A stretch of DNA of 64,000 bases, taken from Marinobacter manganoxydans MnI7-9. Lineage in GTDB: Bacteria > Pseudomonadota > Gammaproteobacteria > Pseudomonadales > Oleiphilaceae. Shown one piece after another: positions 51,357-60,378 of this stretch (position 1 is its first letter; the number at the start of each line of letters is the position of its first letter). Where the stretch lies: NCBI RefSeq assembly GCF_000235625.1, contig NZ_AGTR01000055.1, forward strand, positions 62,001 to 126,000, in the 5' to 3' direction. The notes beneath the pieces are model-generated. The model was not told where the DNA came from and made no database searches. It saw nothing but the letters and a program-made list of their open reading frames with translations. Both the position numbers and the translations under genes were made by a program.

Positions 51357-52286
51357 ATGGCAGGGGTTTTGGACAGTGTCAACCAGCGCACTCAGATGGT
51401 CGGAAAGAACCGCCTAGAGCTGCTTCTTTTCCGTCTCAGGGGGCGCCAGATCTACGGGATCAACGTGTTCAAGGTGAAAGAGGTGCTGCAGTGTCCGAAG
51501 CTGTTCTCCCTGCCCAACAGCCGGCCGGTTGTTCGAGGCGTAGCCCATAGCCGGGGTGAGACTATCCCCATTATCGATCTGAGCATGGCAATCGGTCTGC
51601 CCGGTATCCCGCAAGAAGAGCTCTCCACCAGTTTCGTCATCATCACTGAATACAATCGCAAAACGCAGGGTTTCCTGGTGAGCGGCGTCGAGCGAATCAT
51701 GAACATGAACTGGGAAGAAATCCTGCCTCCACCCAAAGGGGCCGGCAAGGATGTCTATCTTACCGCTGTCACGAAAATTGATGATAAGCTTATCGAAATC
51801 ATTGATGTAGAGAAGATTCTTTCAGAAGTTTCTCCGCTTGGGGAGGACGTAACCGAAGCCGTTCTGAGTAAGAGCGCGGATAGGGTACCGGGGCATCTGC
51901 CCGTGCTGGTGGTCGATGATTCATCCGTGGCCCGGCGCCAGATACAGCGGTGTCTCACCGCAATTGGCATGGAAGTGGTGCTGAAAAACGACGGCAAGCA
52001 GGCTATTGAACATCTGAAGGAAATCACTGCGGATGGTTCCCGGGCCAAGGATCACTTCTCCCTGATCATCTCGGACGTGGAGATGCCTGAAATGGATGGC
52101 TACACCCTCGTCACCAAGGTGAAAGAGGACCCGGCGCTTTCGGATATGTTTGTTATGCTTCACACCTCACTCAGCGGTGTGTTCAACCAGGCCATGGTAA
52201 AGAAGGTCGGGGCCGACGACTTTATGGCAAAGTTCAGTCCGGACGAGCTGGCAGAGCGGGTGATGGAAATCATCGACCAGGGTTGA
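51357..52286 (+). CDS. cheV: Chemotaxis coupling protein CheV
   Basis: A 309-residue protein: a CheW-like domain (about 10-165) that couples receptors to CheA, then a response-regulator receiver (about 180-305) with the acceptor Asp240 in IISDVEMPEMDGYTLV and acidic VVDDSS near 193. Phosphorylation is thought to tune adaptation. AGGAG lies 6 nt before the ATG. cheR follows after 37 bp. Confidence 0.96.
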   Translation: MAGVLDSVNQRTQMVGKNRLELLLFRLRGRQIYGINVFKVKEVLQCPKLFSLPNSRPVVRGVAHSRGETIPIIDLSMAIGLPGIPQEELSTSFVIITEYNRKTQGFLVSGVERIMNMNWEEILPPPKGAGKDVYLTAVTKIDDKLIEIIDVEKILSEVSPLGEDVTEAVLSKSADRVPGHLPVLVVDDSSVARRQIQRCLTAIGMEVVLKNDGKQAIEHLKEITADGSRAKDHFSLIISDVEMPEMDGYTLVTKVKEDPALSDMFVMLHTSLSGVFNQAMVKKVGADDFMAKFSPDELAERVMEIIDQG

Positions 52287-52323
52287 TGGAGCCGCTCAAA
52301 GATTCACTCAGAACAGAGACCCA

Positions 52324-53151
52324 ATGAAAGCGGAAATAACGCCACAGGAATATGAAGCCTTCAAATCGTTCCTGCAGGATGCCTGTGGGATTTTACTGGG
52401 CGATAATAAACAGTACCTGGTCAAAAGCCGGTTGCGCAGGATTCTTGAAGAGAACAGCCTGAATACCCTGGGTGAACTGCTCGAGCGCCTTAAGCGCCCC
52501 GGGCGGGGCGGTCTGAAAGAGACTGTCATCGATGCGATGACAACCAATGAAACCCTGTGGTTCCGTGACAATCACCCTTTCCGGATTCTTCAGGAGAAAC
52601 TGCTTCCCGAATTCGCAGAGCGCAACTCGATGCAGCCTTTGCGTATCTGGTCTGCGGCCTGCTCAACCGGCCAGGAGCCGTATTCGATTGCCATGATCGT
52701 CGAGGAGTTTCGGCGGGCGAGGCCCGGGAAGCTGCGGGATGTAAAGATCACCGCGACGGATATCTCCAAAAGCGTTCTTGATGTGGCTCGCAAGGGCGAG
52801 TATGAAATGCTTGCCATTGGTCGGGGGCTCTCGCCAGAGCGCCAGAAGCAGTTTTTCACGCCGTCCCTGAACGGTGGCTGGCAGATCAAACCCCAGATCA
52901 AGAGCATGGTGGAGTTCAAGGAGTTGAACCTGCTTGAGCGTTATATGCTGGGCAAGTTCGATATTGTGATGTGCCGGAACGTTCTGATCTATTTTTCGGC
53001 GGACCTGAAAAAGGACATTCTCACCCGGATGCACGCCACCCTGAACCCGGGCGGCTACCTGGTTCTTGGTGCCTCGGAATCGCTCAACGGCTTGCCCCAT
53101 CTCTATGAGATGGTTCAGTGCCACCCCGGAATCATCTACAGGAAAAAATAA
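52324..53151 (+). CDS. cheR: Chemotaxis protein methyltransferase CheR
   Basis: A 275-residue enzyme that methylates receptor glutamates using S-adenosylmethionine. The N-terminal helical domain (about 1-80) is followed by the methyltransferase domain with IWSAACSTGQEPYSIAM and DIVMCRNVLIYFSADLKK. Length is normal, with no C-terminal TPR. The next gene is an MFS carrier 3 bp later, not flgB as in Pseudomonas. Confidence 0.97.
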   Translation: MKAEITPQEYEAFKSFLQDACGILLGDNKQYLVKSRLRRILEENSLNTLGELLERLKRPGRGGLKETVIDAMTTNETLWFRDNHPFRILQEKLLPEFAERNSMQPLRIWSAACSTGQEPYSIAMIVEEFRRARPGKLRDVKITATDISKSVLDVARKGEYEMLAIGRGLSPERQKQFFTPSLNGGWQIKPQIKSMVEFKELNLLERYMLGKFDIVMCRNVLIYFSADLKKDILTRMHATLNPGGYLVLGASESLNGLPHLYEMVQCHPGIIYRKK

Positions 53152-53154
53152 TCC

Positions 53155-54351
53155 ATGCCCCTCAATGTCTGGGTCCTGGTTGCCGCTCAGGCGCTGGCCA
53201 TGTGCACAGCGCCTTTTATCGTTTTTATAGGCAGCATTCAGGGCAGAATGCTCGCCCCGGCGCCCGAGTACGCAACACTTCCCGTCGGGCTGGTGGTCGT
53301 AGGCACCGTTCTGGCTATCAAACCGGCAACCTGGTTAATGGAGCGCATTGGGCGCAAGCGCGTGATGCTGCTGGGTGCCATCATGGGCATTGTTGCAGGT
53401 CTTATGGGAGGCCTGGCGTCCTGGACTGGTCTGTTTTCCCTTCTTTGTCTTGCGGCCGTGGTCGGTGGTACCGGGCTTGCGGTGGTTCACCAATATCGGT
53501 TTGCGGCCATGGAATCCGTGGCGCCGGGTATGGCGGGTTCTGCTGCCGCTCGCGTGTTGCTGGGTGGTCTGGTCGCAGCCTGGCTCGGGCCGGAAGTTGC
53601 GGGTCTGGGTAGCGGCGCGGCGGAGCAATACCCGTTTCTGGTCAGCTGGATCGCGCTGGCGGCCGTCCAGGGTGCGGCTTTGCTGATCCTTGCTATCGGT
53701 TACCGGGCAGGGGCCGAGCGCGTCCAGGAATCCCGGCCGGGAGGAGGCCGCCCCCTACGGGAGATTATGGCGAACCCTTTGATCTGGGCGGCCATGAGTG
53801 CCGCGGCCATTGGCTATGCGGTGATGAGTTTCATCATGACGGCGACGCCGCTGAGCATGACCGAAATGGTCGGCCATGACCTCGACGATGCCAAGCGGGT
53901 GATCCAGCTCCACATAATGGCCATGTATCTTCCGTCGCTGATCAGCGGTTGGCTGACACGCGTGGTAGGCATTCCCCTGATGATGGCAGCGGGCCTGCTG
54001 GCCTATCTGGGCTGTATTGCCCTTGCCGCGAGTGGTGTCAGCTTCCACCACTATCTGTCAGCGCTGTTGTTGCTCGGCGTTGGCTGGAATTTCCTGTTCG
54101 TTGGTGGCACAACGCTGCTGCCCCGGGGGTATCGGGATGCCGAACGCTTCCGCGTCCAGGGCCTGAACGACATAATGGTTTTTGGCTCCCAGGCGACCGC
54201 GGCGCTGTCTGCCGGCGCAATTCTGAGCTGGCTGGGCTGGGGCGGTCTGGTCATGGTTGCCGTACCCTTCCTGATACTTCACGGGTTATTGATGACTTTG
54301 TGGCTGTTGCGCGAACGAACGCCCGAAGCTGCAGTTAACGGGAGAGAGTGA
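53155..54351 (+). CDS. MFS transporter
   Basis: A 398-residue membrane protein with about 12 hydrophobic segments and the MFS loop signature IGRKRVMLLGA after the second helix. Substrate unknown. It begins 3 bp after cheR and overlaps the flavin reductase-like gene by 1 bp (TGATG), so it is translated with both. Its role need not be chemotactic; the neighbouring genes suggest a small-molecule or redox pathway. Confidence 0.88.
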   Translation: MPLNVWVLVAAQALAMCTAPFIVFIGSIQGRMLAPAPEYATLPVGLVVVGTVLAIKPATWLMERIGRKRVMLLGAIMGIVAGLMGGLASWTGLFSLLCLAAVVGGTGLAVVHQYRFAAMESVAPGMAGSAAARVLLGGLVAAWLGPEVAGLGSGAAEQYPFLVSWIALAAVQGAALLILAIGYRAGAERVQESRPGGGRPLREIMANPLIWAAMSAAAIGYAVMSFIMTATPLSMTEMVGHDLDDAKRVIQLHIMAMYLPSLISGWLTRVVGIPLMMAAGLLAYLGCIALAASGVSFHHYLSALLLLGVGWNFLFVGGTTLLPRGYRDAERFRVQGLNDIMVFGSQATAALSAGAILSWLGWGGLVMVAVPFLILHGLLMTLWLLRERTPEAAVNGRE

Positions 54352-54968
54352 TGCTTATAGATTTCGAGGATATGGATCCGAAAGATGCCTACCACATCCT
54401 TACCCAGACAGTGATTCCGAGGCCAGTTGCCTGGGTGCTGAGTGAAAATCCGGATGGGGACTACAATCTGGCGCCATTCTCGTTCTTTACGCCCATCACC
54501 AGCAATCCCCCGTTGCTGATGATTTCCGTTGGTAAAAAACCGGCGGAGGGCGTTTCGAAAGACACCCGGGTAAACATTGAAGCGAGAAAGAATTTTGTCG
54601 TTCATATCGCCCACCGGGATCTCGCCGCGGCGGTCACAGAATCCTCGCGAACCTTGCCCCATGGCGAATCCGAACTGAAAAATCTTGATCTGGAGCTGGT
54701 GGATTTTGAAGGCTCGAGCCTGCCTCGGCTCAAGGACTGCCACGTGGCTTTTGCCTGCGAGCTCTACGACATCAAGGAAATCGGTGCCGGGCCCCAGTCA
54801 CTGGTATTCGGAAAAGTCACCCGGGTATGGGTATCTGATGATGCAGCTCGTTACGATGACAAGAATCGCCTGACCTTCAGTGGCGCTGCGATTGATCCGA
54901 TCGGCCGTCTCGGGGGAAGCGAATACGTCACCTTCGGTGAAATCCTCAAAATTCCGCGGCCATCCTGA
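54351..54968 (+). CDS. Flavin reductase-like domain protein (FMN-binding split barrel)
   Basis: A 205-residue protein of the DIM6/NTAB type. The N-terminal DAYHILTQTVIPRPVAWVLSENPDGDYNLAPFSFF (in pieces) is the flavin-binding start, with NPPLLMISVG and KNFVVHIAH following. ATG at 54351 is used in preference to the GTG one codon earlier because it overlaps the transporter stop. It could be a flavin reductase or a flavoprotein of unknown reaction. Confidence 0.88.
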   Translation: MLIDFEDMDPKDAYHILTQTVIPRPVAWVLSENPDGDYNLAPFSFFTPITSNPPLLMISVGKKPAEGVSKDTRVNIEARKNFVVHIAHRDLAAAVTESSRTLPHGESELKNLDLELVDFEGSSLPRLKDCHVAFACELYDIKEIGAGPQSLVFGKVTRVWVSDDAARYDDKNRLTFSGAAIDPIGRLGGSEYVTFGEILKIPRPS

Positions 54969-54988
54969 ATCGGGGGCAGGGCAAAGGA

Positions 54989-55888
54989 ATGGAACAGCTT
55001 AACCTCCGCCATCTCTACTATTTCTGGGTGATCAGCCGGGAAGGTTCGATCGCCCGAGCCAGTGAAGTCCTGGAACTGGCGCCGCAGACCCTCAGTGGCC
55101 AGCTTGCGACGTTTGAAGCCTCAGTGGGTGGGCGCCTGTTCTCCCGGGAAAGGCGCAAGCTGATCCTCACAGACTACGGCCGGCTGATCCTCGGCTACGC
55201 CGACGACATATTCGCCCTCACCGGTGAGCTTGCCGAAACCCTGCGGCTTGATCCTTCCGAGCGCCCGCTGACCCTGCGAGCCGGCGTCTCCGCGTCGATT
55301 CACAAACTGATTGCCTACTACCTGCTTCAGCCGGCGATGGCGGGCGAGCGGTCCATCCAGCTTGAATGCCAGACCGGGCGCACCGAAGATCTCGTGCTCA
55401 GCCTGAAACGCAAGGAGCTGGATCTGGTTCTGACCGACCGGGTGCCACGGTTGCAGGAGGGCGGCAATCTCACGGTACACCCTCTGGCGGGATCCAGCAT
55501 GAGCCTGTTCGCCGCACCAGAGTTGGCAAGAAAGCTCAAAAAGGGGTTTCCCGAATCCCTGAATGGCCAACCGTTGCTGGCCAACGCCACGGATGCACCC
55601 TATTTCGAGCGACTGATGAACTGGTTTTCCCTGAATGGGGTTCGCATGAAACTTGTCGCCCGGGTAGATGACAGCGCCCTGATCAAGGTATTTGGCAGCC
55701 AGGGCTATGGCGTGTTCGCTGCTCCAACCTCAATCCGCGAGGAGGTCTGCCGCCAGTATGAGGTAGAGCAGATTGCCTCAATTGAAGACGTCATGGATGA
55801 ATTGTTCGCCATCACCCGTGGCCGAAAAACCGCCCATGAGGGCGTCCGTGCCATTGTCGATGCTCACACGGGTGATCGTGACGCCTGA
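54989..55888 (+). CDS. LysR-family regulator, NhaR-like
   Basis: A 299-residue regulator. The N-terminal winged helix LNLRHLYYFWVISREGSIARASEVLELAPQTLSGQLA (in pieces) is very like NhaR, the Na+/Li+ responsive activator of the antiporter gene nhaA in E. coli; the rest is a LysR ligand domain. No nhaA is within the window, so the target is unknown. It follows the flavin reductase-like gene by 20 bp and may be its regulator. Confidence 0.88.
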   Translation: MEQLNLRHLYYFWVISREGSIARASEVLELAPQTLSGQLATFEASVGGRLFSRERRKLILTDYGRLILGYADDIFALTGELAETLRLDPSERPLTLRAGVSASIHKLIAYYLLQPAMAGERSIQLECQTGRTEDLVLSLKRKELDLVLTDRVPRLQEGGNLTVHPLAGSSMSLFAAPELARKLKKGFPESLNGQPLLANATDAPYFERLMNWFSLNGVRMKLVARVDDSALIKVFGSQGYGVFAAPTSIREEVCRQYEVEQIASIEDVMDELFAITRGRKTAHEGVRAIVDAHTGDRDA

Positions 55889-55998
55889 TTGCATCGAAAA
55901 TATCGATCTTAAAAGCTCACAAAAGCTTATTTTATCGAACTCTGTTCCTGTCCATTATGGAGCTGTGAAAGGCAGCAACCCGAAGAGGAGCAGTAGCT

Positions 55999-56364
55999 AT
56001 GAAGACCATCCACAAATTCCGTCTGGAACCGGGCAAAGAGCCGACCACGCTTACGCTCAAAGAGGGTTACAGGGTGGTGCGCAGCGAATACATCGTGCCC
56101 CATAAGGCCGTCTACCTCTGGGTGGAGCAGCCCCTGAACGTAACCACACCAACCCTTGAGCGGCAGTTCCGAGTCGCTTATTCGGGCGAACCAGTGCCTG
56201 ACAGCTTCGAATACCTCGATACCGCACTGGATCCATTTGGCCCTGAGGCGTACCACGTGTTTGCAATACCTGCCGGTGAAGAAGAGCTCTTCAATACGGC
56301 ACCTGACGGTGCAAGCAACGACGCGTTCAGCAGGCAGAACTGGCAACACACAGCGATCTCTTGA
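55999..56364 (+). CDS. Small conserved protein (DUF7352-like)
   Basis: A 121-residue soluble protein. MKTIHKFRLEPGK at the start, VYLWVEQPL, RQFRVAYSGEPVPDSFEYLDTALDPFGPEAYHVF (in pieces) resemble the small beta-rich proteins I recall as DUF7352, often found near phage or in diverse bacteria. Not verified. AGGAG lies before the ATG. A UUCG-loop terminator follows. Function unknown. Confidence 0.7.
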   Translation: MKTIHKFRLEPGKEPTTLTLKEGYRVVRSEYIVPHKAVYLWVEQPLNVTTPTLERQFRVAYSGEPVPDSFEYLDTALDPFGPEAYHVFAIPAGEEELFNTAPDGASNDAFSRQNWQHTAIS

Positions 56365-56371
56365 CCACTTC

Positions 56372-56394
56372 AGGGCCCTTCGGGGCCCTTTTTT
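56372..56394. terminator. UUCG-loop terminator
   Basis: AGGGCCC-TTCG-GGGCCCT followed by TTTTTT: a classic tetraloop hairpin, just before the stop of the convergent cupin gene. Confidence 0.92.
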
Positions 56395-57052
56395 ATGGCG
56401 TCTCGATCGGCAGGTGGCCGGTTTTTACCCAGATGATTGTTTCCTTGTCCACGAACGGGTGATGCTGGCTCAGGTGGGGGCTCCGAATCCAGGTGCCCGC
56501 CGGGTAGCGACCATGTTCATCGCAAAACTCACCGGACAGCACGAATATCTCCTCGCCGCCAAAGTGCCGATGGGGCTGGAAAACCTCGTTTGCCGGCCAC
56601 TTCACCAGGGCCACATGCTCGTGCTCGAATTCGTGCAGCGGCATCACCTCAAGCCCGCCCATACCGGCCCGCCACGGCGCAGTGCGCGTATCGATGCGCA
56701 CTGTGGATCCATCGCGTTCGTCGAACTGATGCAGCTTGACGAGCAGCGTGCAGCCTTCCTTGCTGAAAGGGGCGTGTCCACTGCCTGGCGGGTTCCGCAG
56801 ATAAGTGCCGGCCGGGTAATCGCCGGTCTCGTCGGAAAACACCCCATCCAGAACGAGGATCTCTTCGCCCAGGGGGTGCTCATGCCGGTTGAAGGAGGCA
56901 CCAGGCTCGTACCGGACCACACTGGTCGCATGACCACGCTCTGCTTCCTCGCGGGCAAGAGGCTTTCTCAGAACACCACCGGCAGGGCTGGGCACCCAAT
57001 CCTGCTCTTCGGTGCGGATGATGACTTTTTTGGAAAAGTCCATGTTGAGCAT
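56393..57052 (-). CDS. Bicupin protein (ChrR-like cupins)
   Basis: A 219-residue protein with two cupin domains. The first has FNRHEHPLGEEILVLDGVFSDETGDYPAGTYLRNPPGSGH and the second QPHRHFGGEEIFVLSGEFCDEHGRYPAGTWIRSP (both in pieces), each with the His-x-His/Glu metal set typical of ChrR-type cupins. The first start with a good ribosome site (GAGG, 6 nt away) is the ATG at 57050-57052. There is no N-terminal zinc anti-sigma domain, so it is probably a metalloenzyme or stress protein, not an anti-sigma factor. Reaction unknown. Confidence 0.85.
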   Translation of the reverse strand: MLNMDFSKKVIIRTEEQDWVPSPAGGVLRKPLAREEAERGHATSVVRYEPGASFNRHEHPLGEEILVLDGVFSDETGDYPAGTYLRNPPGSGHAPFSKEGCTLLVKLHQFDERDGSTVRIDTRTAPWRAGMGGLEVMPLHEFEHEHVALVKWPANEVFQPHRHFGGEEIFVLSGEFCDEHGRYPAGTWIRSPHLSQHHPFVDKETIIWVKTGHLPIETP

Positions 57053-57118
57053 TGCGAACCTCAAAACCACCTGAAAATGAAGTGACTAGTTACGTGGGCG
57101 CCAGCCTTCCGGATGCCT

Positions 57119-57649
57119 CTATTTGATCAGGGCCTGAATGTTCCGGAACTGCGGATGTTTGCAATGACGCATCCATTCAAACGCCACCATCTCAAGCGTT
57201 ACGATCCTGGCACCGCTCTCGTTCAGGCGGTCCAGGGCTACGTCCCGGTCAAACTCGTTGCGTGAGCCGGTAGCATCGGCCACCACCCACACCTTGTAAC
57301 CAGCATCAAGCAGGCTCAAGGCGGTCTGCATCATACACACATGGGTCTCGCAACCACCTATTACAATGTGCTGCCGACCCTCCGGCAACTGGTCAACGAG
57401 CCCATCGGGGCAGGCATCAAAATGGTGCTTGGCCAGGGTCTGGTTACAGAGTTCCCGGACCGCTTCAACGTTATGCCCCAGCTTGTCCGGCAACTGCTCG
57501 GTACCCAGCACCGGAACCTCCATGAGCCCGGCGATGGTGGCGAGAACGATGCAACGGTCCACCACCTCGTCGCCATGGCTAATGGCGGGCATCAGCTTTT
57601 CCTGGACATCAATGAGCAACAGCGTCGATTGCTCGGCTTTCATAAGCAT
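57119..57649 (-). CDS. Isochorismatase-family (YcaC-like) cysteine hydrolase
   Basis: A 176-residue hydrolase. The Asp of the catalytic triad is in LLLIDVQEKLMP, and the nucleophilic Cys in VIGGCETHVCMMQTAL near residue 105. The sequence is closer to YcaC-type hydrolases than to nicotinamidase. GGAGAG lies 8 nt before the ATG at 57649. Same strand as the bicupin 66 bp downstream, perhaps cotranscribed. Substrate unknown. Confidence 0.9.
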   Translation of the reverse strand: MLMKAEQSTLLLIDVQEKLMPAISHGDEVVDRCIVLATIAGLMEVPVLGTEQLPDKLGHNVEAVRELCNQTLAKHHFDACPDGLVDQLPEGRQHIVIGGCETHVCMMQTALSLLDAGYKVWVVADATGSRNEFDRDVALDRLNESGARIVTLEMVAFEWMRHCKHPQFRNIQALIK

Positions 57650-57777
57650 GAATAGTCTCTCCCCACAAACTGGATGATTATACTCGGCGTTGTACTAACG
57701 ATAGTCCTGAATCTGCTCAACCGGTAAAGAGAAAACCCGTCTCGCCCGAATTTTTTTGACGATTTTCCCCGGGGGAG

Positions 57778-57806
57778 TTGCCAAGCGCCCGTAAAACCAT
57801 TAAAGT
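57778..57806 (+). promoter_or_regulatory. Promoter of tRNA-Ser
   Basis: TTGCCA (57778-57783), a 17-bp spacer and TAAAGT (57801-57806), followed by a GC-rich discriminator, about 49 bp before the tRNA. Confidence 0.6.
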
Positions 57807-57854
57807 TTGCGCCCTCAAATGAGCGACGACGTTGCTGATTTGAAACAGTTTATT

Positions 57855-57945
57855 GGAGAGGTGGCCGAGTGGCTGAAGGCGCACGCCTGGAAAGTGTGTA
57901 AACGTTAATAGCGTTTCGAGGGTTCGAATCCCTCCCTCTCCGCCA
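57855..57945 (+). tRNA. tRNA-Ser (anticodon GGA)
   Basis: A 91-nt class II tRNA: acceptor GGAGAGG/CCTCTCC, anticodon GGA at 57889-57891, a long variable arm (GTAAACGTTAATAGCGTTTC region), T-loop GTTCGAATC and an encoded CCA. Confidence 0.97.
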
Positions 57946-57950
57946 ATACA

Positions 57951-57982
57951 AAACCCCAGCAGAAATGCTGGGGTTTTTTATT
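57951..57982 (+). terminator. Terminator after tRNA-Ser
   Basis: AAACCCCAGC pairs with GCTGGGGTTT across a 6-nt loop, followed by TTTTATT. Confidence 0.9.
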
Positions 57983-58022
57983 GGCCGATTGGCAGGGTAG
58001 AAAGAACCCTCCCGGGTTCGAG

Positions 58023-58625
58023 CTAGGATTTTCTCCAAACCAACAACCGATTATTAGCCGGCATCCCGAAATCCTTTTCAAGCTTCAGCCCGGTTGCTTC
58101 ACCCAGAGCCTCGAGATCCTCCATATCCCTAATTCCCATATGCGGCGCCTGTGTTCTCAGCGACAGGTCGAATCGTACATTGTTTTCACTGGTGTGCCGA
58201 CCGCCATAGCTGAAAGGCCCATAGAGGCAGAAGATCGCGCCCTTGGGTAGGGCCTCCGCCAGGCCGCGAAACATTGCCTGCACTTCTTTCCAGGCCATGA
58301 TATGCGCCGTATTGGCGGAGAACGCGCCGTCGATGGCGGGCAGCCTGGACCAATCTCCGTTCAATACCTCCAGGGCAATGGGCGGGTTGATATTCGTAAG
58401 GTGGGCGTCGTCGATCCACGCCCGGGAAAGCTGGGCGTTCTGAGGGTGATCGGTCGGCTGCCAAACCACGTGGGGTAAGTGAGCGGCAAAGTGAACGGCG
58501 TGCTGGCCAGTGCCCGTGCCGATTTCCAGAATGGTGCCCGGCTGTTTGAAAAGCTCGACAAGTTTTTCCAGAATCGGCGCTTTGTTATTCTCGCAGGCTT
58601 GAGAAAACGGCTTGTCTTTTTGCAT
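58023..58625 (-). CDS. DUF938 SAM-dependent methyltransferase-like protein
   Basis: A 200-residue protein. FSQACENNKAPILEKL at the start, ILEIGTGTGQHAVHFAAHLPHVVWQPTD (in pieces; the SAM-binding loop) and CLYGPFSYGGRHTSENN are hallmarks of DUF938. Substrate unknown. AAAGG lies 7 nt before the ATG; the GNAT gene diverges 28 bp away, so their promoters overlap. Confidence 0.9.
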   Translation of the reverse strand: MQKDKPFSQACENNKAPILEKLVELFKQPGTILEIGTGTGQHAVHFAAHLPHVVWQPTDHPQNAQLSRAWIDDAHLTNINPPIALEVLNGDWSRLPAIDGAFSANTAHIMAWKEVQAMFRGLAEALPKGAIFCLYGPFSYGGRHTSENNVRFDLSLRTQAPHMGIRDMEDLEALGEATGLKLEKDFGMPANNRLLVWRKS

Positions 58626-58653
58626 GCTCCGACCTTTCGACAGGGGGTAGTTT

Positions 58654-59247
58654 ATGGCGGTTTCAATACGCCGGCTCAGCGGTGACCAAATAAAAACATA
58701 CCTGGATGATCTCGCGCGCCTGAGGATCGAGGTGTTTCGCCATTTTCCCTACCTGTACGACGGTGATATGGACTACGAGCGCAAGTACCTCGATACCTAC
58801 GCCCGCTCGCCAGAGAGTCTCTTCGTGCTGGCCCTGGATGGCGAATCGGTTATTGGCGCCGCCACGGGCATCCCGATGGACCACGAAACGGACGAGTTCA
58901 AAGGGCCGTTCATCGAGCAGGGTTATGAGCCAGACAAGATCTTCTATTTCGGTGAGTCGGTGCTGCTGCCGAATTACCGGGGGCAGGGCATCGGAGTGGC
59001 CTTCTTCGACCACCGGGAAGGCCATGCCCGGGAACAGGGCCGTTTCACGCACTGCTGTTTCTGCGCGGTCGAGCGGCCTCAAGATCATCCGCTCAGACCT
59101 GCCGATTACCAGCCGCTGGACCCATTCTGGCACAACCGCGGCTACCGAAAGGTACCGGAGCTGACCACCACCTATGCATGGAAAGATGTGGATCAGGCGG
59201 CGGAAACCGCCAAGCCCATGACGTTCTGGCTGAGGCGTATTGCCTAA
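58654..59247 (+). CDS. GNAT-family N-acetyltransferase
   Basis: A 197-residue enzyme of the GNAT fold. The acetyl-CoA loop is [25 protein letters not shown] near 108-132; the protein is of the group that acts on small amines or amino acids, but the substrate is not predictable. AGGGGG precedes the ATG. The TAA stop (59245-59247) overlaps the stop of the convergent acylphosphatase gene. Confidence 0.9.
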   Translation: MAVSIRRLSGDQIKTYLDDLARLRIEVFRHFPYLYDGDMDYERKYLDTYARSPESLFVLALDGESVIGAATGIPMDHETDEFKGPFIEQGYEPDKIFYFGESVLLPNYRGQGIGVAFFDHREGHAREQGRFTHCCFCAVERPQDHPLRPADYQPLDPFWHNRGYRKVPELTTTYAWKDVDQAAETAKPMTFWLRRIA

Positions 59248-59519
59248 CGAACGCTGAAGTTGCTGAATTCCCCGGTTGGCGATTCCGGCGCAATATCCAC
59301 CGCATCCACACGCGCATCCGGTGGGCCTTCGGCGCACCAGGTTCTGAGTTCGTCCAGGCGTTCCTCCGGGCCTTCGGCCACAATCTCAACTCGTCCATCG
59401 GGCAGATTGCGAGCGAACCCCGTCAAACCCAGGGAAGAGGCCTTCTGTTCCGTGGAGGCGCGATAGTAGACCCCCTGTACGCGGCCGGATATCAGAAGTT
59501 GCCAGCGTTTGGTATCCAT
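59244..59519 (-). CDS. acyP: Acylphosphatase
   Basis: A 91-residue enzyme hydrolysing acyl phosphates. The conserved catalytic loop [11 protein letters not shown] (Arg in the family signature GRVQGV-R, here with Tyr-Tyr-Arg) and [17 protein letters not shown] (catalytic Asn in ARN) are both present. Length is the family norm. Diverges from the fructosamine-kinase-like gene with 85 bp between starts. Confidence 0.93.
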   Translation of the reverse strand: MDTKRWQLLISGRVQGVYYRASTEQKASSLGLTGFARNLPDGRVEIVAEGPEERLDELRTWCAEGPPDARVDAVDIAPESPTGEFSNFSVR

Positions 59520-59604
59520 GGTTTGCTCCCGCTCGTTCTGTCGTGTCAGGCTTTATTTCAATCTACCGGTTCGGGCACGACCACTTCAAGGAGAGAGAAC
59601 GCCG

Positions 59605-60378
59605 ATGGCCTCCACCCACCTGAAACACAATGCAACTGGTTATGCCGATGCCCTGGTCTGCGAGGCGGAGGGATTGGAGCGCCTTGCAGGCGCGCTTGAT
59701 GAGGCCGGGGTGACCGACGTCGGTGTGCCGCACGTTTATCGGGTGAACGAAACCGAACTCGAAATCACCGCTATCCGGTCTTCCGGTGGCTCAGATCGGG
59801 CGCGCGAGGTGCTGGGTGAAGGGCTGGCCAGAATGCATGCCCTGCGGCAGGAGGCGTACGGCTGGGGCAGGGACAATTACATTGGCCTGGCACCGCAACC
59901 CAATCGCTGGTGCGACAGCTGGGGTGAGTTTTTTGTCCACGACCGCCTTGGCTACCAGGTCTCACGTATTCGTGACGCCAGCCAGAGGACTCGCTTCGAA
60001 CAGGTATTGGACCAGCACGGGGGCTTGCTGACGGACTGGCTGAACGCCCACTGTGAGCACCCGAGCCTGCTCCATGGTGATCTCTGGAATGGTAACGTGC
60101 TCTATGGCTCTGACCGCCCCTGGCTGATTGACCCGGCCGTCTACTGCGGTGATCGTGAAGCGGATATCGCCATGACACAGATGTTTGGTGGTTTCGGCGA
60201 AGCATTCTACCGGGCCTACGACTCGTGTTACCCAAGAACATCGGTTTATGGCATCAAGCGTGAGGTCTATAACCTCTACCATTACCTGAACCACTACAAC
60301 CTGTTTGGAGGTGGTTACCTGGAGGGTTGCCAGGTGGGTTTTGCCGCGATTGAGGCAATAGGCCGTGGCAGGGCCTAG
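59605..60378 (+). CDS. Fructosamine-kinase/aminoglycoside-phosphotransferase-like protein
   Basis: A 257-residue protein kinase-like enzyme. The catalytic loop LLHGDLWNGNVLYG (Asp and Asn) near 170 and the metal loop LIDPAVYCGDREADIAM near 188 match bacterial fructosamine-3-kinases, which phosphorylate glycated amines so that sugar is released. The ATG at 59605 with AAGGAG upstream is better than a start 32 residues earlier, which would add a non-conserved segment. Ends in a CTAG stop shared with the convergent AEC gene. Confidence 0.9.
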   Translation: MASTHLKHNATGYADALVCEAEGLERLAGALDEAGVTDVGVPHVYRVNETELEITAIRSSGGSDRAREVLGEGLARMHALRQEAYGWGRDNYIGLAPQPNRWCDSWGEFFVHDRLGYQVSRIRDASQRTRFEQVLDQHGGLLTDWLNAHCEHPSLLHGDLWNGNVLYGSDRPWLIDPAVYCGDREADIAMTQMFGGFGEAFYRAYDSCYPRTSVYGIKREVYNLYHYLNHYNLFGGGYLEGCQVGFAAIEAIGRGRA

